The notes below the pieces were generated by a model that saw nothing but the letters and a program-made list of their open reading frames with translations, made no database searches and had not been told where the DNA came from. Made by a program: the position numbers and the translations under genes. From positions 119,676-183,675 of the forward strand of contig JAUXYJ010000097.1 in the NCBI GenBank assembly GCA_030694465.1: DNA of 64,000 bases, given 5' to 3'. Source of the stretch: Deltaproteobacteria bacterium. Lineage in GTDB: Bacteria > Myxococcota_A > Polyangia > Polyangiales > Ga0077539. Positions 39,963-49,595 of the stretch are shown here, piece by piece (the stretch's first letter is position 1; the number at the start of each line of letters is the position of its first letter).

Positions 39963-40715
39963 ATGGATACTAAGCGAAGCTCACCGGATTCGAGAGATAC
40001 GGCAGTCCGATTGACTGCCACTTTCGAGGGCCACTGCCCTCGCGAATTGTCCGGGCGAGCGCATGTGACACACATGGACCTCGACGCACTCTTGCGATTC
40101 TTGTTGCCCTACGTTGACCAGGGCTTTGACGGACCGCCCTACGACGCGAGCGTGGGCTCGATCTTGTTCGAACAAGCGGGTCGCAGCGCACAACTGCACG
40201 AGCGATTGCTCACAGGGCGCAACGGATTTTATGCGTTCAATGGGCTGCTTCATGTGCTTGGAGCATGCATTGAGCCGCCCAATCACTCGCTCTTTCGGTG
40301 GAACGCGCCCGACGGCTGGCGCGCCTCGTGGGGCTATATGTGTGAGGGCATGAGCTTCTTCGCGCAGACCGCGTTCGGCGACCAATTTGCCTATCGCGGA
40401 GGCAAAATCGTGAGGCTACGGGTGCTCGAGGGCGCCGTGATCGCGAGCCACGCGTCGCTCGAAGAGTGGCTCCAGAGCGTGATCCTTGATCCTGAGTTTA
40501 CGCTCGACAAGCGGCTCTTTGATGCGTGCGTTCAGCTTCACGGCGCGCTGCCCTATGGAGGACATTTTGCGCCGCTGCCGAGCTACGATTATTCGTTGCC
40601 GCTTGAGGCCGAGTCGGTTCACGTGGTGCCTACGAGGGACTCGCTCGAGACGGCGGCGCGGATGGTGCGTGAGGGGCTCGTGCGGAGACGCTCGTCGGTG
40701 TTTCCGCGGCCATGA
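39963..40715 (+). CDS. Hypothetical protein
   Basis: 251-aa ORF, coherent composition, ATG at 39963. Confidence 0.6.
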   Translation: MDTKRSSPDSRDTAVRLTATFEGHCPRELSGRAHVTHMDLDALLRFLLPYVDQGFDGPPYDASVGSILFEQAGRSAQLHERLLTGRNGFYAFNGLLHVLGACIEPPNHSLFRWNAPDGWRASWGYMCEGMSFFAQTAFGDQFAYRGGKIVRLRVLEGAVIASHASLEEWLQSVILDPEFTLDKRLFDACVQLHGALPYGGHFAPLPSYDYSLPLEAESVHVVPTRDSLETAARMVREGLVRRRSSVFPRP

Positions 40716-40798
40716 CGCAGCGGGACGACCGTGGTGTGTAGCTTCTGTTGCACGTTGACGAAACGGCCCTGGGCGTGCGACCGCAAGGGTCGATATCG

Positions 40799-41638
40799 AT
40801 GAGCTGGACCGCCAAGGTAAAGCCCTCTCTTGAGGGCACAGAAAAAGTTAGCGTAGGTGCTGGTGTCTTTCGCCGCTGTTCGGGCTGCGACGAGACCATC
40901 CTCGCCGAAGAGTTCGAGCGCAACCTCGAGGTGTGCCCACGCTGCGGAAAGCACTTTCGCCTGCACGTGAAACGGTGGGCTAATTTGCTCTTGGATCCGG
41001 GATCTCTCGAGCCCTTCGCGACCGAGCTGGCTCCCAAAGATCCCCTGTCGTTCACCGACGGCCGGCCCTACACCGAGCGCATCCGCGCCACGCAGAAGAA
41101 GTCCTCGTTTAACGAAGCCATGGTCTCTGGCCGCGCCACCCTCGATGGTCGCCAGATTGTCATCGCGTTCTTCGTCTTCGATTTTATGGGCGGCTCGATG
41201 GGCTCGGTCGTCGGCGAAAAGCTGGCCCGTACCTTCGAGATCGCCGCGGCCGAGCGTCGCCCCGCGATCGTGCTCAGCTCGTCCGGCGGCGCGCGCATGC
41301 AAGAGGGCATCTTGTCGCTCATGCAAATGGCCAAGAGTGTCGCCGCGCTTGGGCGACTGCGCGATGTAGGCGTGCCTTTTCTCTCGCTCTTGACGGACCC
41401 GACCACCGGCGGTGTCGCCGCGAGCTACGCGCTCTTGGGCGACGTGAACATCGCAGAGCCCCAAGCGCTCATCGGATTTGCAGGCGCGCGCGTGATCGAG
41501 CAGACCATTCGCCAGAAGCTCCCTGAGGGCTTTCAGCGCTCTGAGTTTTTGCTCGCCCACGGCATGGTGGACATCATCGTCGAGCGCCACGCGATGCGCG
41601 CTACCCTCGCGCGACTGCTTGGGCACCTCGTTGGATGA
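40799..41638 (+). CDS. accD: Acetyl-CoA carboxylase carboxyltransferase subunit beta
   Basis: CSGCDETI...CPRCGKHFRLH Zn ribbon; SSSGGARMQEGILSLMQMAK; GDVNIAEPQALIGFAG. Confidence 0.95.
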   Translation: MSWTAKVKPSLEGTEKVSVGAGVFRRCSGCDETILAEEFERNLEVCPRCGKHFRLHVKRWANLLLDPGSLEPFATELAPKDPLSFTDGRPYTERIRATQKKSSFNEAMVSGRATLDGRQIVIAFFVFDFMGGSMGSVVGEKLARTFEIAAAERRPAIVLSSSGGARMQEGILSLMQMAKSVAALGRLRDVGVPFLSLLTDPTTGGVAASYALLGDVNIAEPQALIGFAGARVIEQTIRQKLPEGFQRSEFLLAHGMVDIIVERHAMRATLARLLGHLVG

Positions 41639-42927
41639 CTGCTCGGTACGAAGCACTCCTCGCAAGGCTCTACGCGATGGCTCCGTCAGGCATCGTGTTG
41701 GGCCTCGATCGCGTGGTAGAGTCGCTCGCGTATTTCAATAATCCTCAGCAAAATTTCAGGATTGCACATATCGCGGGGACCAACGGCAAGGGATCGACGA
41801 GCGCGTTCGTCGCCGCCGGTCTGCGGGCTCAGGGCCGCCGCGTGGGCTTGTACACCTCGCCCCATTTGCATCGCTTCGTAGAGCGCGTACGAGTGCAGGG
41901 CGAGCCCGTCAGCGAGGCCGAATTGGCCACACACCTCGCGCGGATTTTTGACGCCATAGACCTGCAAAAGATCCCGTCGTTGACGCTCTTCGAGGTCGCG
42001 ACGCTCAGCGCTTGGCTGACCTTCGAAGCGCTCGATGTGCAAGACGTAGTGCTCGAGGTGGGGCTGGGTGGGCGGCTCGACGCGACCAATGTGTGCATGC
42101 CCGCCGTGTGCGCCATCACGCGCATCGCCATGGATCATCAGGCCTGGCTGGGTGACAGCCTTGACGCAATCGCGAGAGAAAAAGCAGGGATTTTAAAGAA
42201 CCGCGTGCCCTATGTCTTGGGCCCCTCGTTGTCTGAGTCCCACGAAGAGGCTCCGAGCGCGCGCGCGGCGATTGATCAAGTGGCGCGGTCCGTGGGTGCC
42301 CTCGCGCGGCCGACTCCCACGTCGGTGACCCACGCGATGGTGCACGGTGCGGCGGATGTCAGCATCGATCTGGGCGAAGAGACACTGCGTACGACGCTGT
42401 CCCTTGTGGGGGCGCACCAGATCGAAAACGCCTGCACAGCCGCAGGGATTTTGCACATCCTCGGAGTGAGCTCTCGGGCGATCGCCGAGGGCTTGGCGAC
42501 GGCGCAGTGGGGTGCACGCTGCGAGCTCATCGCAAACGTCCTGCTCGACGCGGCACATAACCCCGATGGCATCGAGGCGTTGCTGGGTGTGCTCGAGACT
42601 GACGCAAACGCGCTGACCGAGCGCGCGGTGGTCTTTGGCAGCTCTCGGGACAAAGAGTGGCGTTCGGCGCTGGCGAGTCTGCAAAAGTATTGTGAGCCAG
42701 ATCGCTGGTATTTGTGCGCCGCACGGATGTCTCGGGCTGAGTCCCCTGACGTGCTGGCGTCGTGGGCAGGGGGGCACGTCTGCGATTCGATCGAGGACGC
42801 GCTGGCCAAGGCTCAAGCGCGTGTGGGGCCCAACGGGCGGGTCGTGGTGTGTGGCTCGGTCTTTGTCGCAGCGAGCGCACGTGCAGCGCTTTTGGGCGAG
42901 CGCTGTGATCCGCTGTTGGGATTGTAG
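41635..42927 (+). CDS. folC: Folylpolyglutamate/dihydrofolate synthase
   Basis: AGTNGKGSTSAFVAAGL; LDAAHNPDGIEAL. Confidence 0.92.
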   Translation: MTARYEALLARLYAMAPSGIVLGLDRVVESLAYFNNPQQNFRIAHIAGTNGKGSTSAFVAAGLRAQGRRVGLYTSPHLHRFVERVRVQGEPVSEAELATHLARIFDAIDLQKIPSLTLFEVATLSAWLTFEALDVQDVVLEVGLGGRLDATNVCMPAVCAITRIAMDHQAWLGDSLDAIAREKAGILKNRVPYVLGPSLSESHEEAPSARAAIDQVARSVGALARPTPTSVTHAMVHGAADVSIDLGEETLRTTLSLVGAHQIENACTAAGILHILGVSSRAIAEGLATAQWGARCELIANVLLDAAHNPDGIEALLGVLETDANALTERAVVFGSSRDKEWRSALASLQKYCEPDRWYLCAARMSRAESPDVLASWAGGHVCDSIEDALAKAQARVGPNGRVVVCGSVFVAASARAALLGERCDPLLGL

Positions 42928-42971
42928 GCTTCGGCCCACACACAACACGGTAGGCTCCATGTCATCACACG

Positions 42972-43643
42972 ATGACAAACAATAACGATCAGGTGCTGTG
43001 GATCGCGGGAGCTAGCGGGCTGGTCGGGCGCGAGGCTCTTCGTGCTGCGATATTGCACGCCAACGTAAGTGAGGTCGTGTCGTTCGTTCGGCGCAAGGGC
43101 GACGCGAGCGAGGGCAAGCTCCGCGAGCTCACCGTGGATTTTTCGACGCTCACTGCGGCACAGACGGCCGAGGTCGCCGCGCCCACCGTGGCCCTCTGCG
43201 CGCTCGGGACCACGATCGCGAAGGCCGGCTCGAACGCAGCGTTTCGTGCGGTGGACTTCGACGCGGTCCTTCACTTCGCGCGTGCGGCAAAAGAGCGCGG
43301 CGCGCGCACGTTTGTGGTGGTCACGGCCTTGGGCGCGGATGCCAACAGCCTGGTGTTTTACAACCGCGTGAAGGGCGAGATTGAAGAGGCGCTCAAGTCG
43401 CTCGCGTTTGAATCGCTGGCGATCGCGCAGCCCTCGTTGCTTTTGGGTGACCGTGACGAGCGACGTGTGGGCGAGCGGATCGCGATTGTGGTCTCTCGCG
43501 CCGTGGGCCCGCTGTTGCGGTGGCTCCCGAGCCGGCCCATCGAGGCGGCCACGGTGGGCCGCGCGATGGTGCAGCTCGCGATGCAACCTGCACCGGGTGT
43601 TCGCGTCATTCGGTCAGGCGAATTGCACGCAATCGGAAGCTAG
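42972..43643 (+). CDS. NAD(P)-binding Rossmann protein (HTATIP2/NmrA-like)
   Basis: IAGASGLVGREALRAAI; YNRVKGEIEEAL; QPSLLLGDRDE. Confidence 0.8.
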   Translation: MTNNNDQVLWIAGASGLVGREALRAAILHANVSEVVSFVRRKGDASEGKLRELTVDFSTLTAAQTAEVAAPTVALCALGTTIAKAGSNAAFRAVDFDAVLHFARAAKERGARTFVVVTALGADANSLVFYNRVKGEIEEALKSLAFESLAIAQPSLLLGDRDERRVGERIAIVVSRAVGPLLRWLPSRPIEAATVGRAMVQLAMQPAPGVRVIRSGELHAIGS

Positions 43644-43663
43644 CGAGCGCAGCTCTGTCGAGG

Positions 43664-44998
43664 TCAGCGCTGCACGGCGATCACGTGGGCGCGGACGCGA
43701 TCGTAGGTGACTAGGCCGTGCTCTCCGCCGCAGTTCCAGCAGGCAGACCACTGGATCTCTTCGCGGGTGCCGCGGGTGTGGGCGAGGGTCATGGCGACCC
43801 GGTCGCCCGCGAGGATGTAGCTCGCCGCGTGCTTGTAGCGCTCGGGCTGCCCTGTTTCGCTAGGCAAAACCCAGAGCGCCGCGACAAAGCTCCCCACCGT
43901 GCTCGTCCCGACAAAGACAAGAATCTCTTCGCCAAACGTGGGGCTCCAGCGCACGGGCTGCACCGAAAAAGTCGCCTCGGGGTGCAGCTCTGCGGTGGTC
44001 GCCCCGTGGTTCAGCACCTCGTTGATCGCCGCGGGACCCAGCATCGTGAAGCCCGCACGAACGCGGCTGAGCTCGGGGATGGTCGCCATGATCTCGGACA
44101 CCTGCGCGGTGGTCATGGGCTCTGCGCGAAACGGTGGCCGCGAGATCTCGCGAGGATAGGGCAAGGAGGGCGCGCTCCCGCCGCAGCACCTGAAGCCTAC
44201 CTCGAGGCCGCTCTGGCCCGCGATGGCCGTCCTGCGCGCCGCGCAGCGGTGTTGTGCCTCTGGGGCGCTGGCTCCGGCGCCACGGATCACCGCGCGCTCG
44301 GCGATGTTGTCCGTGGTCCATTCGGCAAAGTGCGTGCCCATTCGCATGGCGCCAAAGCTCGATGCGCACACGCCTGGGTTGCTATTTTGCACACATTTCG
44401 CTGGGTCCCAGCGGTCCCCATTCGGAAAAATATGCTCTTCGCTCCCGCGGCACGCGCGCTCCCACTCGACCTCGGTACACAACCGTCGGCTCCGCGCCGC
44501 GCACAGCCCGATGGCCTCGTCACGCGAGACACCGGTGCGTGCTTGCGCTTGCGGGTCGTTGGGATAGGGCAGGGCGTCGATGTCGATCACTGGCACCTCG
44601 GTGGAGATCCCGTCGGCCTCGAGGGCGGGGTCTCTACCTTCGTCCCCTGGGGTGCTGCCGACGTGATAGCGTCCCGCCGGAATTGTCAGTGTTTCTCCAG
44701 CCCGAACGGCTCGCTCGCCGACGTTTGCCCGCGCCGCGCGCTCGACCACGGTGGGCGAAAACGCGACGTGCCGCTCTCCACCGTCTTCGGTGCTCGCGGG
44801 CTGGGCGGGGTCGTCCATGGTGCTGGTCCCGCCGCGCACGGTCATGCCCTGCAGGTTGGCGCTCGCTGCGTCGGCGTTGTCGCGCTTTTTGCGGCAGCCC
44901 GCGCCGACCGCGGTGCTCGCGAGCATCGTCAAAAATCCCAGCCAAAACCCCGGCCATTGCGTGCAATTGCGTGTGTGTGTGCGGCTCACCGTGCTCAC
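43664..44998 (-). CDS. FGE/SUMF1-domain lipoprotein
   Basis: Lipobox VGAGC; RRLCTEVEWERACRGSE. Confidence 0.75.
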   Translation of the reverse strand: MSTVSRTHTRNCTQWPGFWLGFLTMLASTAVGAGCRKKRDNADAASANLQGMTVRGGTSTMDDPAQPASTEDGGERHVAFSPTVVERAARANVGERAVRAGETLTIPAGRYHVGSTPGDEGRDPALEADGISTEVPVIDIDALPYPNDPQAQARTGVSRDEAIGLCAARSRRLCTEVEWERACRGSEEHIFPNGDRWDPAKCVQNSNPGVCASSFGAMRMGTHFAEWTTDNIAERAVIRGAGASAPEAQHRCAARRTAIAGQSGLEVGFRCCGGSAPSLPYPREISRPPFRAEPMTTAQVSEIMATIPELSRVRAGFTMLGPAAINEVLNHGATTAELHPEATFSVQPVRWSPTFGEEILVFVGTSTVGSFVAALWVLPSETGQPERYKHAASYILAGDRVAMTLAHTRGTREEIQWSACWNCGGEHGLVTYDRVRAHVIAVQR

Positions 44999-45049
44999 GC
45001 GGTTAGCACAAGCGTGTGCGATCGCGCGAATCTACGACCGAGGCGAGCG

Positions 45050-46222
45050 CTAGGGAGCCTCGCCCTCACCGAGCGCTTCTCCCACGGTTCCGCCGTCGCC
45101 AAAGAGCCCCGCGAGCACGTAGCCACATCGCGAACATTCTCCGTTGTTTTTCAGAGAATTGCTCGTTGTACGATAGTCCTCGCGGGTGACTAACGTCGTC
45201 GCGCACTCGGGGCAGCGCGTGTGCGAGAGCTCGGTCAAGCCGCCGGGAGCGTTGCTCGCGTAGACGTATTTGAGCCCACGTGCGTAGCCCATACCTACGG
45301 CGCTCGCGAGCTCGTGCATCTCCATGCGCGGACGATCGCCGAGCTTGTACCGCGGGACAAAAGCGTTGAGATGCCACGGAATATCCTGCGAAATCGCGGC
45401 AATATGAGACGCCAGCGTGCGCAGCCCGTGGAGCTCGTTGTTAAATCCCGGCACCACCATTGTGACGACCTCGACCCAAAATCCCATCGCGTGGGCGAGC
45501 GCGATGCCCTCGAGCACGGGAGCCAAGCGGCCACCGAGCGCGCGATATTGTTCTGGTTCGCTCGCTTTGAGATCCACGCGAAACACATCGGTCACTGGGC
45601 GAATGTGCGCGAGGGCTTCTTGCGTGGTGTGCCCATCGGAGATCACCGCGGTGACGAGCCCCTTGGACTTGGCCTCGGCGAAGACCTCACGCACCCACTC
45701 GGCGGCGATCATGGGCTCGTTGTATGCCGCACAAATGACAGTACATTGTGAGTCGATGGCGCTCTGCACGAGGGCCTGCGCGGTCATGGCGAGGGGGCTC
45801 TCGTCGTCGACGTCTTGCTCTCGGAGAGCCTGCGAGACGCGCCAGTTGTGACAGTAGGGACAGCGCAAATCGCAGCCAAACATGCCGAACGTGAGCGCGC
45901 GCGCGCCGGGTCGCACGTGAAAGACCGTATTGATCTCGACCGAGCGAACGTACTGTCGGGCGACGTAGTTGCGTGGGGCGTAGAGCACTCCGTCCTGCGA
46001 GAAGCGGACACCGCATGCGCCCTCTCGGTTATTTTGCAGGACACAACGATGCGCGCAGGCCGTGCATCGCAGCGTGCCCTCTGAATCGTGTGAGAACAAC
46101 TGCGCGGGCTCGGCGAAGGCGCGGAGGCGTTTGGCGAGCGAAAGGTCATGCGATTCGCGCGGCGAACGATTGCTGAGCACCGGCAGCGCGCGGGGTGACG
46201 TGGGGCCATCTGGTTGCGACAT
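45050..46222 (-). CDS. amrS: AmmeMemoRadiSam-type radical SAM enzyme (AmrS)
   Basis: GMFGCDLRCPYCHNW radical SAM CxxxCxxC; CTACAHRCVLQNNREGACGVR; C-terminal Cys motifs. Confidence 0.88.
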   Translation of the reverse strand: MSQPDGPTSPRALPVLSNRSPRESHDLSLAKRLRAFAEPAQLFSHDSEGTLRCTACAHRCVLQNNREGACGVRFSQDGVLYAPRNYVARQYVRSVEINTVFHVRPGARALTFGMFGCDLRCPYCHNWRVSQALREQDVDDESPLAMTAQALVQSAIDSQCTVICAAYNEPMIAAEWVREVFAEAKSKGLVTAVISDGHTTQEALAHIRPVTDVFRVDLKASEPEQYRALGGRLAPVLEGIALAHAMGFWVEVVTMVVPGFNNELHGLRTLASHIAAISQDIPWHLNAFVPRYKLGDRPRMEMHELASAVGMGYARGLKYVYASNAPGGLTELSHTRCPECATTLVTREDYRTTSNSLKNNGECSRCGYVLAGLFGDGGTVGEALGEGEAP

Positions 46223-46254
46223 GCGTGGGAGGCGTTGTAACTCAAGTGATCAAG

Positions 46255-47187
46255 ATGGCCATTGGAGTGGTGTTTAACCCGCGCGCAGGGCGCAATCGCA
46301 AAGACCCCGGGGCGTCTGAGCGCATGAAGCGCGCGCTGGGTGATCACGGGGTGGTCGAGGCCCCGGCGACGCTCGAGGCCCTGCAAAAGACCGCAGAGAG
46401 CTTCAAACGGCAGGGGATTGATTTGTTGGCGATCGCGGGCGGAGATGGCACCAACCACGTCACGTTGACGCACTTTGCGGAGGTGTACGGCGACGACGCG
46501 CTCCCGTCGGTGGCGCTCTTGCGTGGCGGGACGATGAATACGGTCGCGGACTCGCTAAGGCTGCCCCGCGGGCGTCCCGAGGGTCTGCTGGATGGGCTGG
46601 TGCTGAAATACCTCGCGCGTGAGAGCCTGCCGTCGATCGAGCAGTGGACGCTGTCGGTCAACGGAAAGCTCGGTTTTCTCTGGGGTTTGGGCGTAGTTCC
46701 GCAGTTTCTTCGCGAGTACTACGACACCGGCTCGCCCTCGCCGTGGACCGCCGCCCGGACGCTCGCCAGGGGCATCGGGAGCACGCTCACGCGCGGCGCC
46801 ATGTTTAAGCGGCTCCGTGAGGGCGTGGTGTGCGATGTCTTGCACGCAGAGGGGCACTGGCAAGAGCGGCGATGGCTGGCGGTAAGCGCGGGCACCATCG
46901 CGGACATTGGGCTGGGATTTAAGCCGTATTATCTCGCGCCGAGCTCGCCCGGTGCGATGCATCTTTTGGGCATCCACGCGACGCCTCTTGAGTTTGTGAT
47001 GGAGCTACCCAAGGTGCACCGCGCGCAAGCGATGGCAGCATCGCGCGCGACGAGCGCGGTGGTCGAGCGCTTCGTGGTTCATGTCCCCGGCAAGTCCATG
47101 CGCTACATGATCGACGGGGACGTGTTCGAGCACGAGGGTTCTGAAATGCTCGTCACGATGGGGCGCAAGGTCCGGATTATCACCTGA
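46255..47187 (+). CDS. Diacylglycerol/lipid kinase catalytic-domain protein
   Basis: VVFNPRAGRNRK; IAGGDGTNHVTLT; LRGGTMNTVADSL. Confidence 0.85.
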   Translation: MAIGVVFNPRAGRNRKDPGASERMKRALGDHGVVEAPATLEALQKTAESFKRQGIDLLAIAGGDGTNHVTLTHFAEVYGDDALPSVALLRGGTMNTVADSLRLPRGRPEGLLDGLVLKYLARESLPSIEQWTLSVNGKLGFLWGLGVVPQFLREYYDTGSPSPWTAARTLARGIGSTLTRGAMFKRLREGVVCDVLHAEGHWQERRWLAVSAGTIADIGLGFKPYYLAPSSPGAMHLLGIHATPLEFVMELPKVHRAQAMAASRATSAVVERFVVHVPGKSMRYMIDGDVFEHEGSEMLVTMGRKVRIIT

Positions 47188-47198
47188 TCGCGTCGCAC

Positions 47199-47214
47199 CC
47201 GGCGACGTCGCCGG
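47199..47214. repeat. 16-bp palindrome CCGGCGACGTCGCCGG, copy 4
   Basis: Exact match (18 bp palindromic with flanking C/G); between convergent stops at 47187 and 47228. Confidence 0.95.
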
Positions 47215-47227
47215 GTCACGCAGTCGG

Positions 47228-48148
47228 TCAGTAATACCAGGGCCTGTCAGACCAATCCGGCGGGCGTTTTTCGAGAAAAGCGTCGCGGCCCTCGGCGGCC
47301 TCGGCGGTCCCGTACGCCAAGCGTGTCGCTTCTCCTGCGAAGAGCTGCTGGCCCACCAGACCGTCGTCCTGAAGATTAAACGCGTACTTGAGCATGCGGA
47401 TCGCGGTGGGGCTCTTGGCCAACACCTTGCGGGCCCACGCGATGGCCGTGGTCTCGAGCTCTGCGTGGGGGACCGAGGCGTTGATCGCGTTCATCGCGAA
47501 GGCCTCGTCTGCGGTGTACGCGTCGCCCAAAAAGAAGATCTCGCGCGCGCGCTTTTGACCGACCATTTTGGCCAAGTAAGCGCTGCCGTACCCACCGTCA
47601 AAGCTCGCGACGTCTGCGTCGGTTTGCTTAAACATCCCGTGCTCTTTGGACGCGAGGGTCAGGTCGCACACGACATGCAGCGAGTGCCCGCCGCCCGCTG
47701 CCCATCCCGGGACCACCGCGATGACGACCTTGGGCATAAACCGGATGAGCCGCTGTACTTCGAGGATGTGAAGCCTCCCGAGGCGCGCTTGGTCCGCGAG
47801 CGACGGTGGGCCCGCAGGAGCTGTTCCGTCGGTGTATTGGTAGCCATCTTTGCCGCGGATTCGCTGGTCTCCGCCCGAGCAAAAAGCCCAGCCGCCGTCA
47901 CGTGGCGACGGTCCATTGCCGGTGATCAGCACGACCCCGACGTCGCTGCTCTGCCGCGCGTGATCGAGGGCGGTGAAGAGATCGTCGACGGTCTTGGGCC
48001 GAAACGCGTTGCGCACCTCGGGGCGGTTAAACGCGACTCGGACAACCCCGAGCTCTCGGTGTCGGTGATAGGTCAGGTCCGTGCTATCGAATCCTTCGAT
48101 AGCGGTCCATTGCGTTGGATCAAAGGGGTTGGCGCTCGGTGTGTTCAT
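47228..48148 (-). CDS. menB: 1,4-dihydroxy-2-naphthoyl-CoA synthase
   Basis: FNRPEVRNAFRPKTVDDL; WAFCSGGDQRIRGKDGY; DVASFDGGYGSAYLAKMVGQKRAREIFFLG. Confidence 0.93.
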   Translation of the reverse strand: MNTPSANPFDPTQWTAIEGFDSTDLTYHRHRELGVVRVAFNRPEVRNAFRPKTVDDLFTALDHARQSSDVGVVLITGNGPSPRDGGWAFCSGGDQRIRGKDGYQYTDGTAPAGPPSLADQARLGRLHILEVQRLIRFMPKVVIAVVPGWAAGGGHSLHVVCDLTLASKEHGMFKQTDADVASFDGGYGSAYLAKMVGQKRAREIFFLGDAYTADEAFAMNAINASVPHAELETTAIAWARKVLAKSPTAIRMLKYAFNLQDDGLVGQQLFAGEATRLAYGTAEAAEGRDAFLEKRPPDWSDRPWYY

Positions 48149-48208
48149 AGCGGTTGTGACCGCAAGGGTTACCACGAGCAGCGCGAGAGGCAGCAAGCCC
48201 CGTGAGGG

Positions 48209-48644
48209 GTGATCTGCAACGCGAGCGGCGTGTGCGCTGCGGCGGCCACATGCAGCGCTGCGACGTGTGCTGCGCCGGGAGTGTGCACAAACTTTAGTGG
48301 GCTCGGCGTCACGTTGTGCGCGTGTCCGAGCAGCGGGACCCACTACACCTACACGATGAACCGTGGTGCGGGTGATTGGACCTCGGTGCGTGCGTCGGTT
48401 ACGGTGCGTAGGCTTATCAACGGCGTGGCCATTGGCCAGGGAAATGACACGCTTTCTCCCACTCGCGCGAGCTTTACCGTGGCCGACAATCAGCAGTGAC
48501 GTCCCTCGGTCGAGATCATCCGCGTACACGATTGTCCCTGGTGGGCAGACCTGCCGCTACACCGAGGTGATCGATGGACGCACGACGATCACCATCCCTG
48601 TAGCGACACCGACGGCGACGGGCTGCACCGCTCCGGCGCTCTAG
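48209..48644 (+). pseudogene. Remnant of a Cys-rich secreted protein with an internal stop and frameshift
   Basis: ORF 48209-48499 ends in TGA; coherent continuation RPSVEIIRVHDCP|GGQTCRYTEVIDGRTTITIPV... needs stop readthrough and a frame change. Confidence 0.5.
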
Positions 48645-48666
48645 CAGAGGCTCGCTTCAGAGCGAT

Positions 48667-48682
48667 CCGGCGACGTCGCCGG
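48667..48682. repeat. 16-bp palindrome CCGGCGACGTCGCCGG, copy 5
   Basis: Exact match, just downstream of the minus-strand gene ending at 48691. Confidence 0.95.
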
Positions 48683-48690
48683 GTGAAAGC

Positions 48691-49587
48691 TCAGGGGCTG
48701 TTGAGTGAAGCGCAGTGGGGCGCGACGACCTGGCCCTCGATCATGCCGCCGTCGAACGTGGCAGAGACGTCGTAGACGACCTCGCGTCCTCGCTGCACCG
48801 AGCGTGGGGTGATGGTGACAGCCGTCGCTCGAAGCAAGGGCGAAGCGGTTAACGCCCCAGAGAAATCCAGCAGGGTTGCTCGAACGCCGTCCGCGAAGGT
48901 CTGCGGGGTGTTGTCCATGCGCGCACGGATTCCGGTGAGAACCAGTGTGCGGTCTGGAGTCGGTGAGCTCATGGAGGGACACTCGGGGCGTCCCCCAAAG
49001 TGCGCCTCGATGTGCACACCGTCGGTGCCTTCGACGCCGTGCTGTGCGCGGTTAAATCCAGCAGCGCGTGCGCCGAAGCGCCCGTTGAGCGCGGTCTGCG
49101 GGCATGGACCGTCGCAGGTGGCGTCGGGGCTGGCGTCGGCGCTCGAAGCGTCGCTGAGGGCCCTGGCGCAGATGCTCCCGAGCGTCGGGATTCGCACGCA
49201 TCGCGGGAGGAGCGCCACGCAGTCCATGGGACCTGTGCATGAGTCTGAGCACACAAACGCGCCGGAGGGACCTTCGACGCACAGGGCGCTGACGCAGTCG
49301 TTGCCGTCGCGACAGGGTGCGGCGATCGCGCCTGGGCCGCGGGTCCCGAGCGCACAAAAACAGCCCGTCTGTTCGTTGCATTCGCATCGCTCCGCGGGAG
49401 GGCAGTCGCGATTAAACGTGCACGATGCAGCCGACGCGTCGCCCGAGGGGAGGGTGCCATCGAGGGACCCGGCGACGTCGCCGGATGTCGCGTCTGCGGG
49501 CGCACTCACGGTGGGTCCGCAGTGAACGAACGAGACGCAAAGCGAGAGAAATACCCAGTATTTTCTCAGAGAAATCATCGGAGTCAC
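48691..49587 (-). CDS. Cys-rich lipoprotein
   Basis: Lipobox LCVSFVHCG; Cys-rich repeats CTFNRDCPPAERCECNEQTGCFC. Confidence 0.7.
   Translation of the reverse strand: MTPMISLRKYWVFLSLCVSFVHCGPTVSAPADATSGDVAGSLDGTLPSGDASAASCTFNRDCPPAERCECNEQTGCFCALGTRGPGAIAAPCRDGNDCVSALCVEGPSGAFVCSDSCTGPMDCVALLPRCVRIPTLGSICARALSDASSADASPDATCDGPCPQTALNGRFGARAAGFNRAQHGVEGTDGVHIEAHFGGRPECPSMSSPTPDRTLVLTGIRARMDNTPQTFADGVRATLLDFSGALTASPLLRATAVTITPRSVQRGREVVYDVSATFDGGMIEGQVVAPHCASLNSP
49469..49484. repeat. 16-bp palindrome CCGGCGACGTCGCCGG, copy 6 (in coding sequence)
   Basis: Exact match; encodes SGDVAG on the minus strand, just after the lipobox. Confidence 0.95.
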
Positions 49588-49595
49588 TCGCGCTC

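Noticed and set aside
40799-42927. accD as part of the FAS-I system
   Set aside because: accD-folC adjacency is a common housekeeping arrangement; distance from FAS-I gives no support for a specific link.
43718-45193. 491-aa plus-strand ORF
   Set aside because: Antisense to the FGE-lipoprotein; composition typical of spurious frames.
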